A stretch of 64,000 nt of DNA from Gemmatimonadaceae bacterium (lineage in GTDB: Bacteria; Gemmatimonadota; Gemmatimonadetes; Gemmatimonadales; Gemmatimonadaceae): NCBI GenBank assembly GCA_036504815.1, contig DASXUN010000023.1:16438-80437 (forward strand), in the 5' to 3' direction. Below, piece by piece: positions 52,994 through 63,914 of the stretch. Position numbers and translations under genes: made by a program. The number at the start of each line of letters is the position of its first letter. Within the stretch, counting starts at the first letter, position 1. The notes below the pieces were generated by a model that saw only the letters and a program-made list of their open reading frames with translations, did not search any database and was not told the DNA's origin.

Positions 52994-54181
52994 TTACGTG
53001 ACGGTCGAGCGCACGCCCTCGAAGGCCCGCCAGTGGCCGCCGCGCAGGATGTCGTCGATTTCATCCACCACGCGCGCGACCTCCGCGTCACTCGTGTAGA
53101 AGTGCGGCGCCACCCGGATGCCAGCCCCCGGCCGATAGTCGATGACGACGTCGCGCGCGAGCAGGGCCCGCGCGACCTCCCCCGCGTGTGGCACGTCGAA
53201 GGCCACGGTGCCGCCGCGCACCGCCGGATCCCGCGGCGCCGACACCGCGTAACCGCGCGCGTCGGCGAGGGTCACCAGCTGGGCGGTCTGTCGCACCGAC
53301 TTGGCGCGCACCGCTTCGATGCCGGCCCGACGAACGAGGCGCGGCCCCTCGATATTGGCGTACAGCGCTGGCACGACGGGCGTGCCGCCCAGCCAGCGCC
53401 AGGCCCCCGAGGCGTAGTCCATCTGGTCCGCGAAGGCGAACGGATGCGTGTGCGCCTGCCATCCCGTCAGAGCGGGCGCGTAGCGCGCGTTCATCTCCGG
53501 CGAGGCCCAGAGGAAGCTCCCGCCGGGGCCGCCGCAGAGCCACTTGAGCACGCCGGCTGCGTAGAAGTCGCATCCGACGGCGCGCACATCCACCGGAATG
53601 ACGCCGGCGGCGTGGTAACCATCCAATGAAACGAGGGCGCCCATGGCGTGCGCGTGCGCGCAGACGCGCTGCACGTCGACGATCGACGCGGACCGGAACA
53701 GCACGTGCGAGATGGCCACCAGCCGCGTGCGCTCCGTGATCGCCGCGCACAACCGGTCGGCGTCGATCGTGATGCCATCGTCGCTCGGCACCACCTCCAC
53801 GCGAGCCCCGAATCGCGGCGCCATCTGGTCGATGGCGTAGCGAACCGATGGGAAGTCGAGGGCGGTCATCACCACGGCGTCGCGCGAGGGCGCAAAGTCG
53901 AGGGCCGACAAGACCGCCAGCTGGGACAGCGTGACCGTGGGAACCATCGCGACCTCGCCGGGGTAAGCGCCTATCAGCGGCGCCACTTCATTCCCCACGG
54001 CGACCGGCATCTCCCACCATCCGTCGGCCCAGGCGCGGACCCCGCGCCCCTCCCACGCGTCCACGTACTCCGCCAGCCGATCGGGAACGCCGCGTGGCAT
54101 GGCCCCGAGCGAATTGCTCACCAGGTAGGTGCAGCGCTCGAGAATGGGAAACTCGGCGCGGAACGCCAGCAGCGGATCCAC
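52994..54181 (-). CDS. Class V aminotransferase / kynureninase-like PLP enzyme
   Basis: 395 residues from GTG 54181, which overlaps the permease stop by one base (TAGTG). The fold-type I PLP pattern is clear: substrate loop YLVSNSLGAMPRG, PLP-phosphate region near TVTLSQLAVL, the cofactor Asp in VSLDGYHAAGVIPVDV and the Schiff-base Lys in FYAAGVLKWLCGGPGGSFLW. The N-terminal FPILERCTYL and the GWQAHTHPFAF stretch resemble kynureninase. It would act on an amino acid, possibly a tryptophan metabolite. Coupled translation with the permease suggests that the two import and degrade the same compound. Confidence 0.82.
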   Translation of the reverse strand: MDPLLAFRAEFPILERCTYLVSNSLGAMPRGVPDRLAEYVDAWEGRGVRAWADGWWEMPVAVGNEVAPLIGAYPGEVAMVPTVTLSQLAVLSALDFAPSRDAVVMTALDFPSVRYAIDQMAPRFGARVEVVPSDDGITIDADRLCAAITERTRLVAISHVLFRSASIVDVQRVCAHAHAMGALVSLDGYHAAGVIPVDVRAVGCDFYAAGVLKWLCGGPGGSFLWASPEMNARYAPALTGWQAHTHPFAFADQMDYASGAWRWLGGTPVVPALYANIEGPRLVRRAGIEAVRAKSVRQTAQLVTLADARGYAVSAPRDPAVRGGTVAFDVPHAGEVARALLARDVVIDYRPGAGIRVAPHFYTSDAEVARVVDEIDDILRGGHWRAFEGVRSTVT

Positions 54182-55503
54182 TACGCCCGCTTCCGCCGGA
54201 AGAAGAACAGCACGGTGGCGACGACCAGCACGGCGCCGACCGAGCGCCACTCCTCCGCCGTGATGCTCGTCAGCAGCCAGGCGATGACGGCGCAGGTGAG
54301 GATATGCACCGTCGGGCCCAACGGAAGGTTGAAGGGCGTGGTGCCTTCGTTCTGGATGCCGCGCCGACGCAGTTCCCACGCCGCCACCGCACAGATCGCA
54401 TAGAGCAGGAGCGCGGACAGGTTGGCGAGCACCGCCAGCGCCTCGAACTCATTCACCACGGCGAGCGCGCAGACGACGGCCGACTGCAGCACGATGGCCA
54501 GCCACGGCGTGTGGAAGGCCGGGTGCACGGCCGCGATCTGCCGCGGCAGGAATCCGTCGCGCGCAAACGCATAGAGCGCGCGCGGCATGGCAAGCGTCAT
54601 GCCCGACATGTAGCCGAACGTCGAGACGGCCGCCCCGATGAGCAGCAGCAGTCGGCCCGGCGAACCCATCAGCCGGTCGGCGACGGCCGCCAGCGGCGCC
54701 GCCTTGGCGGCGGCGAGATCCTCGACGCCGAGGACGCCCTGCGCCACGAGCTGAATGGAGATGTACAGGACCGTCACGCCGATCATCGCGATGGCGAGGG
54801 CGCGCGGCACGGTGCGCGACGGATTCTTCATCTCGCCCGACGGAACGAGCGCACTCTCCACGCCGGTGAAGGCGAAGATCAGCACGATCGCGGTGCGCGC
54901 GAACGAGCTGGCGGCCGGCATGCTCTCGACGACCAGATGGGACGGCGCAATCGCCACGGCGCCGACCGCCACGAGCACAAGCAGCGGGAGCAGCTTGGCC
55001 ACGCTCACGACGCCGATCAGTTGCGTCCCCTGCCTGACGCCGCGCACGTTGACGCCGGCGAGGAAGGCGAAGCTCGCGGCGAGCAGCAGCGCGCGCGGCA
55101 CCGGGGCGGACAGTGCCGGGATCAGCGTGCCAATGAAGCCCGCGTACGCGCTGGACACGGAGGCCAGCGCCGTGGTGCCGAGCAGCCACAGCAGCACGCC
55201 GCTCATGAAGCCGGTGTACGGGCCAAAGACGAGCTCCACGTACGCGTACGGCCCGCCCGTCATGGAGACGCGGCTCCCGGCCTCCGCGAAGCAGAGCACG
55301 ATGAGGCCCATGGCCAGCGCGCAGATGACGTAGACCAGTGGCGCGGCCGGACCGATGAGTCCCGTCACCGACCCGGGCAGGCGGAAGATCCCGCCGCCGA
55401 CCGTGGTGTTGAAGACCGCCGCCGCGAGGCCGAGGACGCCGATGGCGCGGGTGAGGCCGTGCTCGGAGACCGGCGTGGGCGAGGACTGGGGAGCAATGCT
55501 CAT
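54181..55503 (-). CDS. APC-superfamily amino-acid permease
   Basis: 440 residues from ATG 55503. Twelve membrane spans; helix 1 has NTTVGGGIFRLPGSV, helix 6 has FAFTGVESALVPSGEMKNPS, typical of APC transporters. Its stop overlaps the start of the kynureninase-like gene, so the two are translationally linked and probably handle one substrate. Inner membrane. The divergent neighbour is the small exported gene at 55603, about 100 bases away, with shared promoter space. Confidence 0.9.
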   Translation of the reverse strand: MSIAPQSSPTPVSEHGLTRAIGVLGLAAAVFNTTVGGGIFRLPGSVTGLIGPAAPLVYVICALAMGLIVLCFAEAGSRVSMTGGPYAYVELVFGPYTGFMSGVLLWLLGTTALASVSSAYAGFIGTLIPALSAPVPRALLLAASFAFLAGVNVRGVRQGTQLIGVVSVAKLLPLLVLVAVGAVAIAPSHLVVESMPAASSFARTAIVLIFAFTGVESALVPSGEMKNPSRTVPRALAIAMIGVTVLYISIQLVAQGVLGVEDLAAAKAAPLAAVADRLMGSPGRLLLLIGAAVSTFGYMSGMTLAMPRALYAFARDGFLPRQIAAVHPAFHTPWLAIVLQSAVVCALAVVNEFEALAVLANLSALLLYAICAVAAWELRRRGIQNEGTTPFNLPLGPTVHILTCAVIAWLLTSITAEEWRSVGAVLVVATVLFFFRRKRA

Positions 55504-55602
55504 CGGCGCGGGACTGGGGTGACGGATGGATCCGTAATGGTGTAACGTCGGTATAAGGTACCCGACGATGGATATCATCGCACCCTGCACCAAGGAGGTT
55601 TC

Positions 55603-55926
55603 ATGCGTTCGTTCTGGCTCCTGCTGCTCGTCGCTTTCGTCGCGGTGTCTCTCCCTTCGTCCGCTGCTGCGCAGGGAACGTCGGCCGTGCGCGCCTCTGG
55701 CGCACCGCTCGCCTCGCAGGTTTCGGTGGGCGTACAGAAGGCGCGACTTGCGCCAGCGCCCCTCCCCCTGCCGCCCCGGGCTGATACCCGGCAGAATCGC
55801 GCCATGATGATCGTGGGCGGTGCGGCGATGCTGACGGGCGCCGTCGTTGGCGGCGACTCCGGCACGCTGATCAGCGTCGGCGGCGCCGTCGTCTTCCTGT
55901 TCGGACTGTTCCAGTACTTGCAGTAG
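55603..55926 (+). CDS. Small exported membrane protein
   Basis: 107 residues with a strong ribosome-binding site, AAGGAGGT at 55591-55598. A signal peptide (SFWLLLLVAFVAVSLPSSAA, cleaved near AAAQG) is followed by a Pro/Ala-rich linker and two short hydrophobic segments (MMIVGGAAMLTGAVVGGDSG and LISVGGAVVFLFGLFQYL). The glycine-rich spans recall small envelope proteins of unknown role. The RBS quality suggests high expression. No family recognised. Confidence 0.7.
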   Translation: MRSFWLLLLVAFVAVSLPSSAAAQGTSAVRASGAPLASQVSVGVQKARLAPAPLPLPPRADTRQNRAMMIVGGAAMLTGAVVGGDSGTLISVGGAVVFLFGLFQYLQ

Positions 55927-55962
55927 GCCGCATCGCCGCCAGGTAATGCTGCCCGCCACGCC

Positions 55963-57078
55963 GTGACGACGCCGCTGCGCACCGGAATTCCGGCGCGCGT
56001 TGCGCTCGTCCTCGGCGGGGGCGGGCTCAAGGGCTTTGCGCACATCGGGGTGCTCCGGGCGCTCGAGGAACGGGGCATCCGTCCTGCCGTGATCGCGGGG
56101 ACGAGCATCGGCGCGCTCATTGCCGCCGCGTACGTGCGTGGACTGACGGTCCGGGAGATGGAACTGCGGGCGCTCGCGCTCCGCAAACCGGACCTCTTCC
56201 AGATCGACCACGTGGGGATCGTCATGCGCCGCCTGCTCGCCCCATCGCTCTACCTCGAGCAGCCGCTGCAGGCGATCGTCGAAAGCCTCGCGCCGGAGGG
56301 CACATTCCGCGACCTCCCCATCCCCTTTCTCGTCAACACGGTTGACCTCGAGCGGGGCACGCAGGTCACCTGGGGGCTGCCCGGCCAGCAGGATGCGAAG
56401 GTGACGGACGCCGTGTACGCGTCCTGCGCGCTCCCCGGCTTCTTCCCGCCCCGCCGCATCGACGGACGCATGTGCGTGGACGGCGGCGGCATAGGCAACA
56501 CACCCGCCTGGGTGGCGGCGCGCGGCGTCGATGCGGTGATCGCGGTGGACGTGGGGAGCACGAGCCACACGGCTGCACGACGCGTCCACCAGAAGGGCTT
56601 CGCGGCCATCTTCATGCGCTCGGTGCAGCTCACCTCGCGGTCGCTGCAGCAGATGCAACTCGCCACGTGGCACGGCCCGCCGCTGCTCCTGATCCGCCCG
56701 CCGGTCTGGAAGTACAGCTGGTTCAGCTTCGCGCACGCGAGCACGATGATCGATGCGGGCTACGCAACCGCCTGCGAGGTGCTCGACGGCGTCCGGGACG
56801 AGCTCTACTCGGCGGGCGGCGTCTATCCGCGGCGGCAGGTCGAGATCACGGTGGACCGGGAGCGCTGCACGGGCTGCGGCGTCTGCGCCGCCCTGGCCCC
56901 CGGCGTCATGCGCATGAACGCCGACGGAAAGGCCACGCCGATCAACGGAACGCTGGAATGGTCGCGCGCGGACGGGGCCTTCGTGACGGAGTGTCCGGTG
57001 CAGGCGCTCGTAGCCGAGGTGGTGGGCGGCGACGGCGTCCGGCACCGGACGATGGAGATGAAGATCATCCTCGACTAG
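55963..57078 (+). CDS. Patatin-like phospholipase fused to a ferredoxin domain
   Basis: 371 residues from GTG 55963. The N-terminal patatin domain has the oxyanion-hole GGGGLKG (residues 18-24), the nucleophile GTSIG with Ser48 and the catalytic Asp173 in VDGGGIG. It should hydrolyse phospholipids or lysophospholipids as a Ser-Asp dyad. The last 75 residues are a ferredoxin module with Cys302, Cys305, Cys308 (CTGCGVC) and Cys344 before Pro, enough for one 4Fe-4S cluster. The two domains are in one frame with no stop or frameshift between. Fusion of a lipase with a redox domain is unusual; it may sense redox state or iron. No signal peptide. Confidence 0.88.
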   Translation: MTTPLRTGIPARVALVLGGGGLKGFAHIGVLRALEERGIRPAVIAGTSIGALIAAAYVRGLTVREMELRALALRKPDLFQIDHVGIVMRRLLAPSLYLEQPLQAIVESLAPEGTFRDLPIPFLVNTVDLERGTQVTWGLPGQQDAKVTDAVYASCALPGFFPPRRIDGRMCVDGGGIGNTPAWVAARGVDAVIAVDVGSTSHTAARRVHQKGFAAIFMRSVQLTSRSLQQMQLATWHGPPLLLIRPPVWKYSWFSFAHASTMIDAGYATACEVLDGVRDELYSAGGVYPRRQVEITVDRERCTGCGVCAALAPGVMRMNADGKATPINGTLEWSRADGAFVTECPVQALVAEVVGGDGVRHRTMEMKIILD

Positions 57079-57097
57079 CGGGACCGCACGAATCCCC

Positions 57098-57126
57098 TCG
57101 CCACGTTCGGTACGTTCGTCTATACT
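57098..57126 (+). promoter_or_regulatory. Candidate sigma-70 promoter of aconitase
   Basis: TCGCCA (57098-57103) and TATACT (57121-57126) match -35 and -10 boxes in four and five positions, with 17 bases between. Transcription would start near 57133, about 90 bases before the aconitase start codon. The sequence match is the only evidence. Confidence 0.45.
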
Positions 57127-57222
57127 TCGGATAGCCTGGGCACCGCGTCCATTCCGGTGTCCAGTGGCTCAGGCCATCACCCCGCCCTCACGTTCCCCTG
57201 CGGGCGACAAGACTACCCGGCC

Positions 57223-59976
<2,754 letters not shown>

Positions 59977-60160
59977 AGTACCACGGAAACCGACAGAGTA
60001 CGACAGAGTAAGGCAGTAAGGGTATGGACGGAGGGGTCGCGCTCGGCGCGGCCTCTCCGCTTTTTTTTGGCGACTGCCGTATTCTGTCGTACGCTGTCGT
60101 ACGCTGTCGTACGCTGTCGTACTCTGTCGTATTCTGTCGTATTCTGTCGTATTCTGTCTC
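59977..60160. repeat. Family A inverted repeat with terminator core
   Basis: The left arm (59977-60020) contains CGACAGAGTACGACAGAGTA. The right arm has eight consecutive 10-bp units in perfect phase at 60081-60160 (ATTCTGTCGT and ACGCTGTCGT types). The core is a hairpin terminator (60029-60068). It follows the aconitase stop directly and runs to 40 bases before the lipid-kinase start. Confidence 0.9.
60029..60068 (+). terminator. Intrinsic terminator of acnA
   Basis: GGAGGGGTCGCGC (60030-60042) pairs with GCGCGGCCTCTCC (near 60046-60058) apart from two mismatches, and eight T residues follow (60061-60068). It is the clearest rho-independent terminator in the window and sits in the core of a family A element. 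Confidence 0.9.
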
Positions 60161-60200
60161 ACTCCTATCTCCCGGCATTCCACCACCGTATCTTCGCGCC

Positions 60201-61091
60201 GTGTCACGCACCGTCGTCATCGTCAATCCGGAATCCGGTCGCGGCGCCGGGGCGCGGCTTCTACCGCACCTCCGCGCCCTCTTTTCCGCGCATGGCATCA
60301 CCGACGTTCGCACGACGGCGGCGCCGGGCGACGAGGCGCGCGTGGTGCAGGACGCCGTGCGTGACGGCGCCGAGACGATCGCGGTCGCCGGCGGTGACGG
60401 AACGTGGGGCAAGTGCGCGGTGGCCCTCGCCCGCCTCGGCTCGCCCGCGCGCATGGCCTTTCTCGCCAATGGCACGGGCAACGACTTCGCAAAGAACCTG
60501 CCCGCGCCCGCCACCGATCACCGGGCGATGGCGGAACTGGTCGCGCACGGGGGCGTCGAGCGGCTGGTGGATCTCGGCAGCGTCGATGACGAGTGGTTTC
60601 TCAACGTCGCGGGTTTCGGTTTCGACGTCGCGGTCAATCTCGCGACCGCGGACCGCACGGGCTGGCTGCGCGGCGACGCAGTCTACGTTGCGGCAGCGCT
60701 GCGCCTAATCCTCCGCTACCGGGGCTTCGAGGCGACCGCCGACGTCTTCCGCGACCAGGCGCCGCAGCGCCGCGTGATGCTCGTCATTTCCAATGGCAAG
60801 AACTTCGGCGGCGCCTTCCTGATCGCGCCCACCGCCCAGGTGGACGACGGAATGCTGGACTTCGTGAGCATCGGCGACATCCGCGGCGTTGCGCGGGTGC
60901 CACTCTTCGTCCGCGCGCTGCGCGGCGCGCACCTGTCGCATCCCGCGGTCGAGGCCCGGCGCGCGCCGGCGACGACGATCACGTTCGACGCGCCGCCCGC
61001 GTACGAGCTGGACGGCGACCTGTACCTGGCGAAATCGCCGGTGGTCCAGATCGGCACGGTGCCGCGCGTCCTGCGCGTGCTTGTCGGCTAG
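60201..61091 (+). CDS. Diacylglycerol kinase family lipid kinase
   Basis: 296 residues from GTG 60201 (SRTVVIVNPESGRGAG). The DAGK catalytic motifs are present: VAGGDGTWGKCAVALARLG, the family's GGDGT loop for ATP, and LANGTGNDFAKNLPAP. The second domain has NVAGFGFDVAVNLATADR and FGGAFLIAPTAQVDDGMLDF. Members phosphorylate diacylglycerol, sphingosine or related lipids (YegS/DgkB-type). Cytoplasmic, membrane-associated. The exact lipid is not predictable. The stop overlaps the tail-to-tail stop of the Ser/Thr kinase by four bases. Confidence 0.9.
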   Translation: MSRTVVIVNPESGRGAGARLLPHLRALFSAHGITDVRTTAAPGDEARVVQDAVRDGAETIAVAGGDGTWGKCAVALARLGSPARMAFLANGTGNDFAKNLPAPATDHRAMAELVAHGGVERLVDLGSVDDEWFLNVAGFGFDVAVNLATADRTGWLRGDAVYVAAALRLILRYRGFEATADVFRDQAPQRRVMLVISNGKNFGGAFLIAPTAQVDDGMLDFVSIGDIRGVARVPLFVRALRGAHLSHPAVEARRAPATTITFDAPPAYELDGDLYLAKSPVVQIGTVPRVLRVLVG

Positions 61092-62980
61092 CGCGCTGGG
61101 GGAACTGGCGGCGCCTGCGGCAGGCGGCGCGGGAATCCTCCGGTCGTCGAGTCCCGGTGCTGGAATTCCCTGATGGCGCGCAACTGCTGCTCGGGCGTCA
61201 TCCGGCTCCAGCGAGCCCGCAGCATGCCCTGCTCCTGCGGCGACATGTTCAGCCAGATGCGCGCCGGCAGCGAGAAGGGCGTCGGCGCCGGGGTCACCGC
61301 GGCGTCCAGGGACGCTGAGCCCGGCCCCTGCGCGGCCGCGGCCGCGGCTTGCGGCGCGGCCGCCGCGATGCTGTCGGCGACGCGCGACCGCGGGAAGCGC
61401 GGCGGTCCGGACTGGGACTGTCCGCCCGGCTGGAATTCGCGCCCCACGATGCGCGTGTCGGCGAACCAGAGCCGCGAGGTGTCCCCCGCATTCACGTCGA
61501 TCACGTACTGCGCCGGCTGATACTGTCGGCCGGACTGCTCCACCTTGATGATGTGCCGGCCGGGCGGCACGTCGATGATCGCGGGCGTCGACCCGGCGCT
61601 GACCGCTCCGTCGACGAGCAGACGCGGGGCGCCGCCGCGCACGAGCACCTCGACGTGTCCGTTGGTCGGCTTCGCCGGTGCTGTCTGTCGCTGGGCCCGT
61701 TGCTGCGCCTCGGCGCGTTCGGCGCGCCGCTGCGCGTCGAGGGCAATCTTCCGCGTCTCTTCGAGCTCGCGCGCGAGCCGCTCGGCGAGCGTGTCCAACG
61801 TGGGGGCCGCGACCGGCGCCGGCACGCGCGACGTGCGCCAGGCATTGAAGCCCACCGCGGCGGCGGTCAGCACCATCACCGCCGCGAGCGTGTTGCCGAG
61901 CCATTGCCGGCCTCGTGAGTCGTGCGGCCCGGCGCGCAGGGGCGAGGCGGCGCCGGCGCGAGGCGGCCTGGCCACGGCGTCGCCATCCGTCAGCGCCGTC
62001 ACGAAGGCGGACGTCGACGGGAAACGGTCCGACGGTTCCTTGGACATCGCGCGGCGAATCGCCGCCGCCACTCGCGACGGAAGTCCCTTGCGCACCGTGT
62101 CAAGCGACGGTGGCTCCTCGTTGAGGTGCATGCGCAGGAGTTCCTGCATCGAGACGTCGCGGAACGGGCGCACGCCGCTCAGCATCTCGAAGGCCAGCAC
62201 GCCCAGGGCGTACTGGTCGGCGCGACCGTCGGGTTTGTCGCCGCGCCACTGCTCGGGCGCCATGTACGCCGGCGAGCCCACCACCCCGGTGTGCGAACCA
62301 GACGTCGACGTGACGGCGTCGCCCGTGAAGGCGCGCGCGATGCCGAAGTCCGCCACCATCGCGTGGCCGGTCTCCGACAGGAGGATGTTTGCCGGCTTGA
62401 TGTCGCGGTGCACGATCCCCTGGCCGTGCGCGAAGTCGAGGGCCGCCGCCACCTCGGCCAGCAGCCGAACCGCCTCGTCGAACGCGAGCGCCCCGTGCTC
62501 GGCAATGCGGGTCTCCAGGCTGCCGCCCCGCACGAAGCGCATCGTGTAGTACGCCACGCTGTCGCCGTGTCCGACGGCGAAGATGGGAACGATATTCGGA
62601 TGGTCGAGCCGCGCGGCCAGGCGCGCTTCCCGCTCGAACCGCTCGAAGGCCTCGGGATTCAGCAGCGCATCGAAGGCAAGCACCTTCAGCGCGACTTCGC
62701 GGTCGAGCGCCACTTCGCGCGCCCGGAAGACGATTCCCATGCCGCCGCGTCCGATGAGGGCGCCCAGTTCGTAGCTGCTGCCGATCTGCGCCTGCAGGCG
62801 GCGACGTAGGCGATCGGCGCGCTCACCGGCCGTCCCCCCGCTAATGACGACCGCGCCGCAGCGCCCGCACGAGGTCGTGAGCGCGTCCAGGGTCGCACCG
62901 CACTGCGGACAGCTCGTGGTGATGCCCGCCGGCGTGGTGACCGCGTCGAACGGTTCGGGGACGCCGGGTTGGTCAGTCAT
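61088..62980 (-). CDS. Ser/Thr protein kinase with zinc-ribbon and PEGA domains
   Basis: 630 residues. The N-terminus has a zinc ribbon with CPQC and CGRC (residues about 24-41). The Hanks-type kinase follows: GRGGMGIVF, catalytic Lys in REVALKVLAF, HRDIKPANIL, DFGIAR and GSPAYMAPEQ. One membrane span (LGNTLAAVMVLTAAAVGFNA near residue 365) leads to a coiled coil (LAERLARELEETRKIALDAQ), then a PEGA domain (GHVEVLVRGGAPRLLVDGAV, PPGRHIIKVEQSGRQY), the surface sensor of this kinase class. The C-terminal tail repeats a Gln/Arg helix region. The gene is convergent with the lipid kinase and divergent from the peroxiredoxin. Confidence 0.93.
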   Translation of the reverse strand: MTDQPGVPEPFDAVTTPAGITTSCPQCGATLDALTTSCGRCGAVVISGGTAGERADRLRRRLQAQIGSSYELGALIGRGGMGIVFRAREVALDREVALKVLAFDALLNPEAFERFEREARLAARLDHPNIVPIFAVGHGDSVAYYTMRFVRGGSLETRIAEHGALAFDEAVRLLAEVAAALDFAHGQGIVHRDIKPANILLSETGHAMVADFGIARAFTGDAVTSTSGSHTGVVGSPAYMAPEQWRGDKPDGRADQYALGVLAFEMLSGVRPFRDVSMQELLRMHLNEEPPSLDTVRKGLPSRVAAAIRRAMSKEPSDRFPSTSAFVTALTDGDAVARPPRAGAASPLRAGPHDSRGRQWLGNTLAAVMVLTAAAVGFNAWRTSRVPAPVAAPTLDTLAERLARELEETRKIALDAQRRAERAEAQQRAQRQTAPAKPTNGHVEVLVRGGAPRLLVDGAVSAGSTPAIIDVPPGRHIIKVEQSGRQYQPAQYVIDVNAGDTSRLWFADTRIVGREFQPGGQSQSGPPRFPRSRVADSIAAAAPQAAAAAAQGPGSASLDAAVTPAPTPFSLPARIWLNMSPQEQGMLRARWSRMTPEQQLRAIREFQHRDSTTGGFPRRLPQAPPVPPAR

Positions 62981-63332
62981 GTCTGTGCACGGGCCTCATT
63001 CGATCTACAAGCTCCCTGACGCCGGTGTTAGACACCGCGCGTGTCCGCCGGGCGGCGCCAGCGCGCACGCGCACCCCATGTTGGTACCAAGTCACACCCG
63101 AAAGCGATGCCTCACCGCGCCGCAGGCCCACCGTCGGAAGCATTCGCCGAACGCCGCGCCGTCACTCATTTTCGTACCGCGCGTGTCGCCCGTCGGATCC
63201 ATCGCGCTGACCTACGTCCTCGACAGCCGAACGCTCACATGGGAACCCGGGTTGCCCATTCCGGTGTTCACCGGGTAGATAGGAAGGTCGTACGGAACGT
63301 CACCCCCTAACAGTACCAGAGGAGTCCCCCGC
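62981..63332. other. Gene-free divergent region, kinase / peroxiredoxin
   Basis: About 350 bases with no gene and no family A-F repeat. A weak promoter candidate for the peroxiredoxin is TTGCCC (63252-63257) and TAGATA (63276-63281), spacing 18. Nothing else was recognised. Confidence 0.4.
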
Positions 63333-63914
63333 ATGCCGTCACGAATCGTGGCGCTCACCGTGTGCATTGCCGCACTGGTCGGGCTGTCGGCAACTCGCGC
63401 CTGGGCGCAGGACGATGGACCCAAGGTCGGTGACCTGGCGCCCGATTTCTCGCTCCCCGGCGCATCCAAGGCCGGCGTGATGCAGAAGGCGCTGCGTCTC
63501 GCCGATTTCCGCGGGCAGACCGTCGTCATCTCGTTCTTCCCCAAGGCGCGGACCAAGGGCTGAACCGTCCAACATGAGGCGTACCGGGATCAGTACGCCA
63601 CGATCTTCAACGGTGGCCAGGGTGTGGTCGCCATCTCCATCAGCTCCGACGGCGTGGACGAGCTCGCGGCGTGGGCCAAGGAGGCCAACTTCCCCGTGCT
63701 GTTCGCCAGCGACACGACGGGGGATATCGCCGCGAAGTATGCGACGACCGGCTCCGGCATCGGACCGATGAAGAAGTTCTACAAGCGCGTCGTCTTTGTG
63801 GTGGCGCCGGACGGTCGGATTGCGCACGTCTTCCGGCCATTTTCCGCGCTCTCGCAGGACCAGTACGCACAGCTCGATTCGGTGGTCGATCAGGTGTCGA
63901 GGGCCCGCCCGTAG
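63333..63914 (+). CDS. Exported peroxiredoxin with in-frame TGA (selenocysteine) at the peroxidatic position
   Basis: 193 residues if TGA 63561-63563 is read as selenocysteine (residue 77). AGAGGAG precedes ATG 63333, and a signal peptide (IVALTVCIAALVGLSATRAW) directs export. The peroxiredoxin fold is continuous across the TGA: DLAPDFSLPGASKAG, FRGQTVVISFFPKARTKG, then after the TGA TVQHEAYRDQYATIFNGG, ISISSDGVDELAAWAKEANF and PVLFASDTTGDIAAKYA, with the same frame and no other lesion. In the AhpC/Bcp family this position is the peroxidatic Cys, in a context such as T-P-G-C-T-V-Q. No Cys remains in the mature part, so it would be a 1-Sec enzyme. A degraded gene is the alternative, but the stop is confined to that one codon and a SECIS-like hairpin follows. 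Confidence 0.85.
63561..63599 (+). promoter_or_regulatory. Selenocysteine TGA codon and SECIS-like hairpin
   Basis: TGA 63561-63563 is followed after 14 bases by GGCGTAC (63578-63584), loop CGGGATCA (63585-63592) and GTACGCC (63593-63599), a perfect 7-bp stem. Bacterial SECIS elements sit just downstream of the UGA inside the coding region and have a small G-containing apical loop read by SelB. The position and form agree with that. Confidence 0.75.

Noticed and set aside
60201..61091. Sphingosine kinase as a specific call
   Set aside because: The DAGK catalytic motifs are shared by several lipid kinases; nothing in the sequence or neighbours fixes the substrate.
63333..63563. Peroxiredoxin as a pseudogene truncated by a nonsense codon
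   Set aside because: The frame resumes at once with full conservation, the stop is TGA exactly at the peroxidatic Cys position, and a hairpin follows at SECIS distance. Selenocysteine explains all three.
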